From Bimastos eiseni (lineage: Eukaryota > Annelida > Clitellata > Crassiclitellata > Lumbricidae): a DNA stretch of 64,000 nt. The notes under the pieces were generated by a model. It searched no databases, had not been told where the DNA came from, and saw only the letters and a list, made by a program, of their open reading frames with translations. The stretch spans positions 14,522,519 through 14,586,518 of the forward strand of contig OY365822.1 in assembly GCA_959347315.1 (NCBI GenBank), written 5' to 3'. Shown piece by piece: positions 33,058-45,944 of the stretch (the first letter of the stretch is position 1; each line of letters opens with the position of its first letter). The translations under genes were made by a program, and so were the position numbers.

Positions 33058-33335
33058 ATATGTATATATGCATGTATGTCTGTATGTACGTATGTATTTA
33101 TGTACGTATGTATGAATGTATGCATGTATGTATGTATGTATGTTTGTATGTATGTTTGTATGTATGTTTGTATATATGTATGTCTGTATGTACGTATGTA
33201 TTTATGTATATATGTATGAATGTATGTATGTATGTATGTATGTATGTCGGTATGTACGTATGTATTTATGTATATATGTATGAATGTATGTATGTATTTA
33301 TGCATTATTTATGTATGTATGTATGTACGCATATA
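33058..33335. repeat. ATGT microsatellite block, U5
   Basis: It is 278 bp, as in U2. Confidence 0.95.
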
Positions 33336-33919
33336 TAATTTATGGTCTAACCGAGGGGGGCAATTGTCCTAGTTGGGAATGGCAATTCTCCAGGGGCAAT
33401 TGTCCGTTCCCGCCATGTTACAGTGTCTACAATTGGCTATTAACACTCTGAGGACGAATTGCATCCGTTTCCCAGTCACTGTTAGTGCACGCCTGTCGCT
33501 AAAGCACTAAAGCACTAAAGACGCCATATTATATTATGTATCAAGTGAGTAAGTAAGTAAATAAGTAGGTCAGAATGTTGTCTAATCTAAAGAAATCTAA
33601 TTAGCACTGTTCAACAATATATATGCAAAAGATGCGATGCTGTTTTTTTATTACAAATGTAATGTATTTGAATCAAACAAATAATGTTAGAACACGTTTC
33701 GGTAGATAAGAATCGTCATGGAGTCATTTTATCAGAATGGAACATGCTGTAGGTTGGACTAGAATCTAGATAAGAATCAATTAAGTATAATAAGAACAGA
33801 TTATAATATATTACAATAGATATGATTGTACAAGAATATATGTTATATATATACAATATGAAAGTTAATTGTTTTAGACTAGACTATGTTTGGATGAGAG
33901 AAGGTTGGAATTTATTAGA

Positions 33920-33950
<31 letters not shown>

Positions 33951-35221
33951 CAATTTAGTAGAGTTGATTAGATTAGTTTTTAATTTATGTAGTGCTACAT
34001 AGGCTGCATAAATAATTAAGTAAATGAATCGATGAATATTTTATTGTTAGTTACGAACCAAATGCGTTTGTTATCACACGTGAGTCGTGACTGTTCCATA
34101 AAAGTTTCAATTTAAGTGAGAAAACAAACACTGGGTTATTTGTTTTGCATCTGCAGGTCCACATTCCTGCTTTTCTCGCAAGGTCAAGGGATCGTGCTAA
34201 CTCAATCGCCAGGTGGCAAGCATATCGGTCGGTCTCTTACAACCTGTCCGTTCCCGCGGAACGACCAGTGATTGAAAATACGACAGCCGTCAATCATCGG
34301 AGACGTTCTCGCTCTTGATCAATGAGGGTCGACTGACGGATTCTAAGAATGAATGAATGAATGAATGAATGGGTGAGTGAGTGAATAAGTAAGTGAATGG
34401 TTGAATGAATGAGGGAATGATTGAGTGAGTTTCACAATCAATGAACGAATGATTAAATAAATTAGTAGCTCCCAGAGTTTGAGTGATTGTGCATGTTTTC
34501 TCAGCGGTCAAATCAAACCAAATTACAGCAGTGAAGTCAGAGCTTTATGACTTGATGTCTACGTCAGTGAATTGCTTATTTTGCTTCTAACTCTAATTTC
34601 ACAGACTACTTAAGTGAACAAGAGCTTTGGAGCTCTAAGAAAGGAGTTAAATGAATAATAACTTTCACGTTGAATCTCGGAACATGGTGTCACAAAGGGA
34701 GATGCCATGTAGCTATAGAGATAAATACATTATCATTGTTGTGATTATAATTGTTATATTCATTACTATTATATGTTTTTTTGCTCCGATGTATAGCCTA
34801 CATGATCTCTCACTGACTATGACGTAACTACGAATAAAGAAATGCAGTCTTCTCGTCGGTTTCACACGTGGCGAAATGTTAATAATATTATTATTATTTT
34901 TAATATAATAATAATGATAATAATATATTTTTATTATCAATAGCAATAACAATAATAATAATAATTATTATAATTGTTCATGCTTCTATTGTTGTCTGTT
35001 TTACTAACATTAGTATTATTGATGTATTCCACAAACTATAATTAATTGACAAGCATATGTTTGCATACTAATCCTAGCTGCATTAGCTTTCTTGACTCAA
35101 GTTGCTGAGTCAAGGTTCTAACTGTAAGCTTACGTCTCCAAAACATGCTTTGCAAAACATTCCTTATAAGCTTATACTTAAAAGGCTAAAAAATAAATAT
35201 TAATAAAAATTTGAACTCTAA

Positions 35222-35428
35222 CTATTTTGTGCGTCGTATATTAAAAAGTTCTTTCCGTTCAACTACGGTACAGACGGATCTCTAGATAGTCAGAATCGTC
35301 TTTCGAGGCAGCGGATTCGAAGACGTAAAGTTTATGAAAATATCGAACTCGAGAGTGACTACACTGAACCGAAATTAAAGAACTGGTCCTATATTACGGT
35401 CTTCGACAAATGTGCCTCAGAAATATAG
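35222..35428 (+). CDS. Possible open frame B, U5
   Basis: This is an identical copy of the frame, with stop at 35426-35428. Confidence 0.15.
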   Translation, partial: LFCASYIKKFFPFNYGTDGSLDSQNRLSRQRIRRRKVYENIELESDYTEPKLKNWSYITVFDKCASEI

Positions 35429-36094
35429 GAACTACCTAACGTAACTACGTTAGTGAAACCCAATATCCACAGGAAGGAATAAGTCTATTGATTGATCGAT
35501 TGACTGATTGTTCCATCGACTGATTAATGGATCGATCGGTCGATTTATGGATTGATCGACCGAGTGATTGATTGAGTGATTGATTGATTGAGTATTGACC
35601 GAGTGATTGATTAAGTTATTGATCGACTGATTGATTGAGTTATTGACCTATGTATTAATCGATTGATTAGTTGAATGATCGATTGATTGATGCACTCGTT
35701 TAGTGAGTTGCTCGCCATGACGTTTGTATTCTACCGCTGACCAACTGACCCTCCACAATATAAAAATAATTCAGAGACGATGGACAAAGTTCGATGCAAA
35801 TCACAGAAGCACAGGAAAAGGCGATTGCATGGAAGGTGCAAATGCTAGCTTAGCATTAGCATGTCATTGCTACTCGTTCTGCTACTACATTGTACGTGTC
35901 TCCTCATGCTAAGACCGAGCAGCTGTATGCCCGCAACGCATTGCTGAGCGAGATATTTAAGCGCTTCGTTTAGCCTATTACGCGTCTCCCACATGTTAAC
36001 TCTAAACTTCTTAGCAACAACAATCTTAAACCCACGCGCATGCGTTTCATTGTAAACCCCAATAGACCTACATGTAGGCCTTTATACACACATA

Positions 36095-36362
36095 CACAGT
36101 GGCGGAAATATAGTATATAGTTAGTGCATCACCTTGCGAAAATCTAAAAATCTGTTCAATACACAATTATTTGTATCAATATCTGTCAAATCATTTTGTA
36201 ATTAAGAATTGGATCAATCATTTACATATTTTCAGCAGTGTCTATCAGTCGTTACATGGACGAAATAATTCGTTGTTTCTACTCATTACGTCTTAGTAAT
36301 TTGCTGTACCGCTTCTAGCTTTGATCACACGGTGATGCAGTAATTATTTCCACCACTTTATG
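36095..36362. mobile_element. Tc1/mariner-type MITE, U5
   Basis: It carries the GTGCATCACC allele. Confidence 0.68.
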
Positions 36363-36544
36363 TACAGCTACGTATTACGTATGTACGCTGTAGAGCCATG
36401 TACATATGCATGTATAGGGATATGCATTCATATGCATTACCATTCCACCGTGTGCTATGCCAACCTTAAGACTGTCCTATTTGGCCAAGGCTGGGTCGGG
36501 AGCGCTCCCGAGTAGATGCTATTGAAAGGGCGCAATATGAATCC

Positions 36545-36673
36545 TGTACTGTATGCATGTGTGTATTGCATTGTATTTTCCAATTTATATAGCTCCGTTC
36601 ACAACAGTGCACAATCATTCAATAGTGCAGTTGTAATGCAGAGCAATTGTGTGCGAAGGACTTTCTCAAGGTC
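36545..36673. repeat. Half foldback after 184-bp deletion, U5
   Basis: The junction 36545/36546 joins the bases homologous to 5593 and 5778 of U1. This removes the left arm, the B-box-like sequence and part of the spacer. The right arm remains at 36626-36673. The deletion is bounded by the dinucleotide CT on both sides, consistent with end joining. Confidence 0.8.
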
Positions 36674-38138
36674 ATTCATTGATGGCCGCATGTCTGGACC
36701 TGCTTCCAGGGCCTAGGCCACAGGATAGCCCGTTATGATCGGTTCTGTCCACCAAAACTCCACAATGACATGTGTGTGGCCAGCATAAAGGGTCGCCTAG
36801 CCTAGGCCCATCGCAACCCTAATCGTATCATGACTGATTATTTTTATTATCATCATTAATATTGTTGTTATTATTATATTATTATTTATTATTATTTTAT
36901 TATTAGTCTTCTTCTTCTTATATGTTTGTGATTCTATGGGATTGTTCTTCCTTCGTTAAGACAGGATTTGGATATGAATTGTGTGTTACAAGGTCGATGG
37001 AAAATGCTGAATAAATTGAGCAATTTCCATCTTGAGTTAAGCGTAAAGAAAAGATGCAAATTAAGTAACGAAACCTAATTATGCACCGAGCAGGGTTCGG
37101 TCTGCCCTTACTGGCAAACATACAGCACAATGCAATACCATTGGGCGAATAAATTCAAATTACGATTATAGTCGTTTGCACCCACCGCATAACACATAAA
37201 AAGACATGGGTGTTAATTTTTTGAAAGCCTAACTCCGCCATCAAGCCTCAGTCAGTCTCTAAAAGCTGATAGTTCTCGTCTTAGATGTCTTCGAAATTGT
37301 GCCTCCCATCCCATTATTACATGTGTAGTATGGGCGTTCACGGCCATAATTAGACGATTGTCACGATTGCCAGCAAACAGATGTAACAAGGCCTGTGTAA
37401 ATGAAACCAGCAACCGAACAATATTGGTTGAAATGTATGTATAAGTTTTACCTGGATCCCATCTCAGTTAAGAGTTAAGATCCTATTGAAATCGAACGAT
37501 GGACACACTTCCCGCTTCTTATATATGTACGTTTGAGAGAGCTACTTATCGGCAATTGGTTGAGAAATTATCCAATAGCTGAGCAACAGTGGCTGACAGC
37601 AGCATATACTTAATGTGGTCACGTAAATAACACTGATATTTGCTTTGCAAAAACTAACGGTATACTTCAGCCTCTTCAGTAGTTTCTAATAAATTTATTT
37701 GACACTTTAATAACAAGTGCATGCTCACACCTATTCAGTTTACAATTACAGAGGCGGCCATTACAGAGTTAAATTCGTTAGAAAATAGACAATGCTGAAT
37801 ATAATAAATGTTAGTTGGAGGCGATACGTATCCTATTACTGAAACGAAGAAGCTCCTTAGAAATACCCAGGGCTGTAGAATTTGATTTTAAAACCTCGGT
37901 TTTCAAGTTTAAACAAGGCTGAACACTTTTCATTTAAAACTTGCAGGTTTATAGTTTTAGCCTTTTCAATTTTATTAATTGTTATTGTGCTTGAAGCTAA
38001 TCAGAGTAATTCTTATTGCAATATACACGAATATAAGCTATGTCGTGAGGATAGTTGAAAAGAGCGAATAAGATGTTCTCGGTCGCAATTTTGTGTCCGC
38101 TTTGCGTACCTAAAAACCTGAAGTCCTAGAAATAGTAG

Positions 38139-38393
38139 TCACTTGCAAACGGTCTTGAATAAACCTTGGTTTTTCCAGCTCTTGTCACACTTCATCGATT
38201 GCAGAATCTGATCTGGCTCAGGTTGAAATTTAAACTGGACTATTTGACCAACAGCGTCTTCAGCAACGTAAGGGACAGGCGTCTGCCTCGAGGTGTCGGG
38301 TTTCATTGCTTGACACTTCGTTAAGATTTGCATATTCCTCGCCGTCTGTATTGAGGCTGTCTGCCTCCAGCAAAACCCATTGAGGTCTCCCAT
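38139..38393 (-). CDS. Candidate 84-codon gene, U5
   Basis: It differs from U1 by Arg8 to Cys and Leu66 to Ser. Both of the coding differences are non-synonymous, which gives no sign of purifying selection. Confidence 0.32.
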   Translation of the reverse strand: MGDLNGFCWRQTASIQTARNMQILTKCQAMKPDTSRQTPVPYVAEDAVGQIVQFKFQPEPDQILQSMKCDKSWKNQGLFKTVCK

Positions 38394-40608
38394 TCGAGGT
38401 TTCAGGTAGACGTCTTCATCCGTAGTCCTCCTGCGCCTCAGCTGTCGGTCGATGCCTTTTATATAGCGTCATCGTCCAGAGTGTCGCGCGTTACAGTACA
38501 AAACAAAGGGAAGAAAGAAAACAGATAGACAAAAGAAAGAAAGACCACATAAAGATAAAGGATTAAAACTATATACGAAATTGAATTGAACTGTTACAAA
38601 TTCTGCATTTGTCCATTAGTCTATGTAACTACAAATGAATAATTATCGTGTTAAAGATGTACAGAGACGGAGTCACGCGCATGTTTGAGGATGTTGGATA
38701 ATTGATTAGAGATACGGGTATAATCTTTAAGGTCGTGACTCCGTTAGAAATGAAATGAACTGAACTGAAATAAAATAAAATAAATAAATCGATGCAGATT
38801 ATACGGGGCTCACTTGGGTGCATCGTTGTTCTGTTCATGTCTTGCAATCACTTTATGAGTATTATATATTGTCACCTAGATGGGCTTACATAGGCATTAT
38901 GACAGAATATTGTGTTTTTAATAATGCAATTAATTATGTCAAAGTGCTTGTCTATTTTACTCAAAAGCATTGTTTCCAGACCTAACAAATAACGTTTTAA
39001 CATTTAGCTGTCACATTTGATAGAGATGTACGATTCTTATATATAAATATATATCTCTATATTTTTATTTATATAATATGCAATATGCAATATACATTAT
39101 TGGTAAATAAAACTGACTCAAATTGTTACTATGTCTGCCAAATGAACAATGTAAATTCATCTGCTGATTGTTACATGTATATAGTTTAAAGTGAAAGTGT
39201 TGTGCTGTTTTGTAACAGTGCAAATGTACATTGTGTCATCTGACGTCAGCAATCGATGTTGTCATGAGATGTCAATAAACTTATGTTTAAACAAACAAAA
39301 TATATATGTAGACTTAAAATGTAGCTCAATTCAGAAGGTAACTGTGATCCCCGTTCCATGATATTAGTTCGTTGGTCAGTTGCACTTTAGTGATACTGTT
39401 TGATGACAAAGACGACTATCGTTGCCCTCCTCCATTATCCAGGCTATGAACTGGCACTGTTCAACGGCAAGCATCGTCGGGATTTAAGTGTCGTTTAACC
39501 TTTCCTTCCATTTAAATGCTCCTTTATCTTTTATAACGCTAAATACGGCATTTCTCTTTCTACTCATTAATTTTAGTCATCAATGTGTACATATGAATCT
39601 TTGTAAGAGCTAACAGCAACAGCGATCGATCGTCCGGTGATCAATCGTCCTGTGATCAACCGTCCAGTGATCACACGTCCTAGAACCCTCGATATCGCCA
39701 TCCTTCTAGAGCTCAGAGTTCAGGTCTGACCACGCGACAGAACAGCGGAGGCGTAAGGCAGTTGACTGAAGGACTACTTGCTTACACACAGCAACTGTCT
39801 CCGCTTTACAGGCCAGGCTTCTAACCAATCGACCACCGTCACACACCCACGGTGTGCCAGCCAGTCTAGTTTCTTTTAGGCCTAAACGATTATGTATACC
39901 AGTGGCTGGCTGAGGGCTAAAATCCAACGAAGTAGACATATTTTTAAAAGTTCTGTGTCCCTAGCGCCATCTAGCGAATTCATCCATCAAACGAGCACAC
40001 CGTAAATGAATGTGCAGTGTACACGAGCGTACAATATATGCCTGACCTCATTCACCTATGTACCCTGTTGGTGTACAATTCACTGAGCAGTCAGTAATTC
40101 AATGTTCAATGGTGATGGGATGATAAAACTGTAATCGAAGTGGCAGTATTAGAGGCAATAATACTAAAATATTTGGCAGGAGGAAGGTTTTAAGTTAGGC
40201 AATGGCAGGCAAGCAAAAGGTTTGCTTTAAAACAGGGAAACGTAGTTAAGCAAAACTTATATCTTAAGTTAGACAATGGTAGGTAAGCAATAATCACATC
40301 TTAACTTAAACAATGGAGTTTAAACAATGGTTATAAATTCCAATTGCAGTATTTCTAGTAAATGATGATTAAATGAAGTTGAGCATCATAAACTGATACA
40401 TTTTCTGGATTATGTTATTGCATGGATTCAGTTAAGTGCAAACGGTGCTGCCATCTATCTTTGACATCGATGAACTAAAGACACCTAAACCAAAAGGTAC
40501 TTTTTTTACAAGTTTTCGGCTTCTGACATCCTGAGACATTCATTCCTCATTCAATCTCGAGGGCTGCCATGTTGAGTGCAGGACATTTGCTCCGCGGACA
40601 ATTGCCCC

Positions 40609-40886
40609 ATATGTATATATGCATGTATGTCTGTATGTACGTATGTATTTATGTACGTATGTATGAATGTATGCATGTATGTATGTATGTATGTTTGTAT
40701 GTATGTTTGTATGTATGTTTGTATATATGTATGTCTGTATGTACGTATGTATTTATGTATATATGTATGAATGTATGTATGTATGTATGTATGTATGTCG
40801 GTATGTACGTATGTATTTATGTATATATGTATGAATGTATGTATGTATTTATGCATTATTTATGTATGTATGTATGTACGCATATA
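40609..40886. repeat. ATGT microsatellite block, U6
   Basis: It is 278 bp, as in U2. Confidence 0.95.
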
Positions 40887-41470
40887 TAATTTATGGTCTA
40901 ACCGAGGGGGGCAATTGTCCTAGTTGGGAATGGCAATTCTCCAGGGGCAATTGTCCGTTCCCGCCATGTTACAGTGTCTACAATTGGCTATTAACACTCT
41001 GAGGACGAATTGCATCCGTTTCCCAGTCACTGTTAGTGCACGCCTGTCGCTAAAGCACTAAAGCACTAAAGACGCCATATTATATTATGTATCAAGTGAG
41101 TAAGTAAGTAAATAAGTAGGTCAGAATGTTGTCTAATCTAAAGAAATCTAATTAGCACTGTTCAACAATATATATGCAAAAGATGCGATGCTGTTTTTTT
41201 ATTACAAATGTAATGTATTTGAATCAAACAAATAATGTTAGAACACGTTTCGGTAGATAAGAATCGTCATGGAGTCATTTTATCAGAATGGAACATGCTG
41301 TAGGTTGGACTAGAATCTAGATAAGAATCAATTAAGTATAATAAGAACAGATTATAATATATTACAATAGATATGATTGTACAAGAATATATGTTATATA
41401 TATACAATATGAAAGTTAATTGTTTTAGACTAGACTATGTTTGGATGAGAGAAGGTTGGAATTTATTAGA

Positions 41471-41501
<31 letters not shown>

Positions 41502-42772
41502 CAATTTAGTAGAGTTGATTAGATTAGTTTTTAATTTATGTAGTGCTACATAGGCTGCATAAATAATTAAGTAAATGAATCGATGAATATTTTATTGTTA
41601 GTTACGAACCAAATGCGTTTGTTATCACACGTGAGTCGTGACTGTTCCATAAAAGTTTCAATTTAAGTGAGAAAACAAACACTGGGTTATTTGTTTTGCA
41701 TCTGCAGGTCCACATTCCTGCTTTTCTCGCAAGGTCAAGGGATCGTGCTAACTCAATCGCCAGGTGGCAAGCATATCGGTCGGTCTCTTACAACCTGTCC
41801 GTTCCCGCGGAACGACCAGTGATTGAAAATACGACAGCCGTCAATCATCGGAGACGTTCTCGCTCTTGATCAATGAGGGTCGACTGACGGATTCTAAGAA
41901 TGAATGAATGAATGAATGAATGGGTGAGTGAGTGAATAAGTAAGTGAATGGTTGAATGAATGAGGGAATGATTGAGTGAATTTCACAATCAATGAACGAA
42001 TGATTAAATAAATTAGTAGCTCCCAGAGTTTGAGTGATTGTGCATGTTTTCTCAGCGGTCAAATCAAACCAAATTACAGCAGTGAAGTCAGAGCTTTATG
42101 ACTTGATGTCTACGTCAGTGAATTGCTTATTTTGCTTCTAACTCTAATTTCACAGACTACTTAAGTGAACAAGAGCTTTGGAGCTCTAAGAAAGGAGTTA
42201 AATGAATAATAACTTTCACGTTGAATCTCGGAACATGGTGTCACAAAGGGAGATGCCATGTAGCTATAGAGATAAATACATTATCATTGTTGTGATTATA
42301 ATTGTTATATTCATTACTATTATATGTTTTTTTGCTCCGATGTATAGCCTACATGATCTCTCACTGACTATGACGTAACTACGAATAAAGAAATGCAGTC
42401 TTCTCGTCGGTTTCACACGTGGCGAAATGTTAATAATATTATTATTATTTTTAATATAATAATAATGATAATAATATATTTTTATTATCAATAGCAATAA
42501 CAATAATAATAATTATTATTATAATTGTTCATGCTTCTATTGTTGTCTGTTTTACTAACATTAGTATTATTGATGTATTCCACAAACTACACTTCAGTGA
42601 CAAGCATATGTTTGCATACTAATCCTAGCTGCATTAGCTTTCTTGACTCAAGTTGCTGAGTCAAGGTTCTAACTGTAAGCTTACGTCTCCAAAACATGCT
42701 TTGCAAAACATTCCTTATAAGCTTATACTTAAAAGGCTAAAAAATAAATATTAATAAAAATTTGAACTCTAA

Positions 42773-42979
42773 CTATTTTGTGCGTCGTATATTAAAAAGT
42801 TCTTTCCGTTCAACTACGGTACAGACGGATCTCTAGATAGTCAGAATCGTCTTTCGAGGCAGCGGATTCGAAGACGTAAAGTTTATGAAAATATCGAACT
42901 CGAGAGTGACTACACTGAACCGAAATTAAAGAACTGGTCCTATATTACGGTCTTCGACAAATGTGCCTCAGAAATATAG
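42773..42979 (+). CDS. Possible open frame B, U6
   Basis: This is an identical copy of the frame, with stop at 42977-42979. Confidence 0.15.
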   Translation, partial: LFCASYIKKFFPFNYGTDGSLDSQNRLSRQRIRRRKVYENIELESDYTEPKLKNWSYITVFDKCASEI

Positions 42980-43645
42980 GAACTACCTAACGTAACTACG
43001 TTAGTGAAACCCAATATCCACAGGAAGGAATAAGTCTATTGATTGATCGATTGACTGATTGTTCCATCGACTGATTAATGGATCGATCGGTCGATTTATG
43101 GATTGATCGACCGAGTGATTGATTGAGTGATTGATTGATTGAGTATTGACCGAGTGATTGATTAAGTTATTGATCGACTGATTGATTGAGTTATTGACCT
43201 ATGTATTAATCGATTGATTAGTTGAATGATCGATTGATTGATGCACTCGTTTAGTGAGTTGCTCGCCATGACGTTTGTATTCTACCGCTGACCAACTGAC
43301 CCTCCACAATATAAAAATAATTCAGAGACGATGGACAAAGTTCGATGCAAATCACAGAAGCACAGGAAAAGGCGATTGCATGGAAGGTGCAAATGCTAGC
43401 TTAGCATTAGCATGTCATTGCTACTCGTTCTGCTACTACATTGTACGTGTCTCCTCATGCTAAGACCGAGCAGCTGTATGCCCGCAACGCATTGCTGAGC
43501 GAGATATTTAAGCGCTTCGTTTAGCCTATTACGCGTCTCCCACATGTTAACTCTAAACTTCTTAGCAACAACAATCTTAAACCCACGCGCATGCGTTTCA
43601 TTGTAAACCCCAATAGACCTACATGTAGGCCTTTATACACACATA

Positions 43646-43913
43646 CACAGTGGCGGAAATATAGTATATAGTTAGTGCATCACCTTGCGAAAATCTAAAA
43701 ATCTGTTCAATACACAATTATTTGTATCAATATCTGTCAAATCATTTTGTAATTAAGAATTGGATCAATCATTTACATATTTTCAGCAGTGTCTATCAGT
43801 CGTTACATGGACGAAATAATTCGTTGTTTCTACTCATTACGTCTTAGTAATTTGCTGTACCGCTTCTAGCTTTGATCACACGGTGATGCAGTAATTATTT
43901 CCACCACTTTATG
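43646..43913. mobile_element. Tc1/mariner-type MITE, U6
   Basis: It carries the GTGCATCACC allele. Confidence 0.68.
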
Positions 43914-44095
43914 TACAGCTACGTATTACGTATGTACGCTGTAGAGCCATGTACATATGCATGTATAGGGATATGCATTCATATGCATTACCATTCCACC
44001 GTGTGCTATGCCAACCTTAAGACTGTCCTATTTGGCCAAGGCTGGGTCGGGAGCGCTCCCGAGTAGATGCTATTGAAAGGGCGCAATATGAATCC

Positions 44096-44224
44096 TGTAC
44101 TGTATGCATGTGTGTATTGCATTGTATTTTCCAATTTATATAGCTCCGTTCACAACAGTGCACAATCATTCAATAGTGCAGTTGTAATGCAGAGCAATTG
44201 TGTGCGAAGGACTTTCTCAAGGTC
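44096..44224. repeat. Half foldback after 184-bp deletion, U6
   Basis: It has the same junction (44096/44097), with only the right arm left. Confidence 0.8.
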
Positions 44225-45689
44225 ATTCATTGATGGCCGCATGTCTGGACCTGCTTCCAGGGCCTAGGCCACAGGATAGCCCGTTATGATCGGTTCTGTC
44301 CACCAAAACTCCACAATGACATGTGTGTGGCCAGCATAAAGGGTCGCCTAGCCTAGGCCCATCGCAACCCTAATCGTATCATGACTGATTATTTTTATTA
44401 TCATCATTAATATTGTTGTTATTATTATATTATTATTTATTATTATTTTATTATTAGTCTTCTTCTTCTTATATGTTTGTGATTCTATGGGATTGTTCTT
44501 CCTTCGTTAAGACAGGATTTGGATATGAATTGTGTGTTACAAGGTCGATGGAAAATGCTGAATAAATTGAGCAATTTCCATCTTGAGTTAAGCGTAAAGA
44601 AAAGATGCAAATTAAGTAACGAAACCTAATTATGCACCGAGCAGGGTTCGGTCTGCCCTTACTGGCAAACATACAGCACAATGCAATACCATTGGGCGAA
44701 TAAATTCAAATTACGATTATAGTCGTTTGCACCCACCGCATAACACATAAAAAGACATGGGTGTTAATTTTTTGAAAGCCTAACTCCGCCATCAAGCCTC
44801 AGTCAGTCTCTAAAAGCTGATAGTTCTCGTCTTAGATGTCTTCGAAATTGTGCCTCCCATCCCATTATTACATGTGTAGTATGGGCGTTCACGGCCATAA
44901 TTAGACGATTGTCACGATTGCCAGCAAACAGATGTAACAAGGCCTGTGTAAATGAAACCAGCAACCGAACAATATTGGTTGAAATGTATGTATAAGTTTT
45001 ACCTGGATCCCATCTCAGTTAAGAGTTAAGATCCTATTGAAATCGAACGATGGACACACTTCCCGCTTCTTATATATGTACGTTTGAGAGAGCTACTTAT
45101 CGGCAATTGGTTGAGAAATTATCCAATAGCTGAGCAACAGTGGCTGACAGCAGCATATACTTAATGTGGTCACGTAAATAACACTGATATTTGCTTTGCA
45201 AAAACTAACGGTATACTTCAGCCTCTTCAGTAGTTTCTAATAAATTTATTTGACACTTTAATAACAAGTGCATGCTCACACCTATTCAGTTTACAATTAC
45301 AGAGGCGGCCATTACAGAGTTAAATTCGTTAGAAAATAGACAATGCTGAATATAATAAATGTTAGTTGGAGGCGATACGTATCCTATTACTGAAACGAAG
45401 AAGCTCCTTAGAAATACCCAGGGCTGTAGAATTTGATTTTAAAACCTCGGTTTTCAAGTTTAAACAAGGCTGAACACTTTTCATTTAAAACTTGCAGGTT
45501 TATAGTTTTAGCCTTTTCAATTTTATTAATTGTTATTGTGCTTGAAGCTAATCAGAGTAATTCTTATTGCAATATACACGAATATAAGCTATGTCGTGGG
45601 GATAGTTGAAAAGAGCGAATAAGATGTTCTCGGTCGCAATTTTGTGTCCGCTTTGCGTACCTAAAAACCTGAAGTCCTAGAAATAGTAG

Positions 45690-45944
45690 TCACTTGCAAA
45701 CGGTCTTGAATAAACCTTGGTTTTTCCAGCTCTTGTCACACTTCATCGATTGCAGAATCTGATCTGGCTCAGGTTGAAATTTAAACTGGACTATTTGACC
45801 AACAGCGTCTTCAGCAACGTAAGGGACAGGCGTCTGCCTCGAGGTGTCGGGTTTCATTGCTTGACACTTCGTTAAGATTTGCATATTCCTCGCCGTCTGT
45901 ATTGAGGCTGTCTGCCTCCAGCGAAACCCATTGAGGTCTCCCAT
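45690..45944 (-). CDS. Candidate 84-codon gene, U6
   Basis: It is intermediate: it keeps Arg8 but has Ser66, so the two changes arose or spread separately. Confidence 0.32.
   Translation of the reverse strand: MGDLNGFRWRQTASIQTARNMQILTKCQAMKPDTSRQTPVPYVAEDAVGQIVQFKFQPEPDQILQSMKCDKSWKNQGLFKTVCK

Larger units (their letters stand above)
30964..38514. repeat. Macrosatellite unit U5 (short form, 7551 bp)
   Basis: This is the first short-form unit. Its left two thirds match U3, including the 12-bp loss in the GATT tract and GTGCATCACC at 36125. From the 184-bp deletion junction at 36545/36546 onward it matches U6-U8. It therefore looks like a recombinant between the two haplotype groups. It has (AC)6(AT)9. 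Confidence 0.97.
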
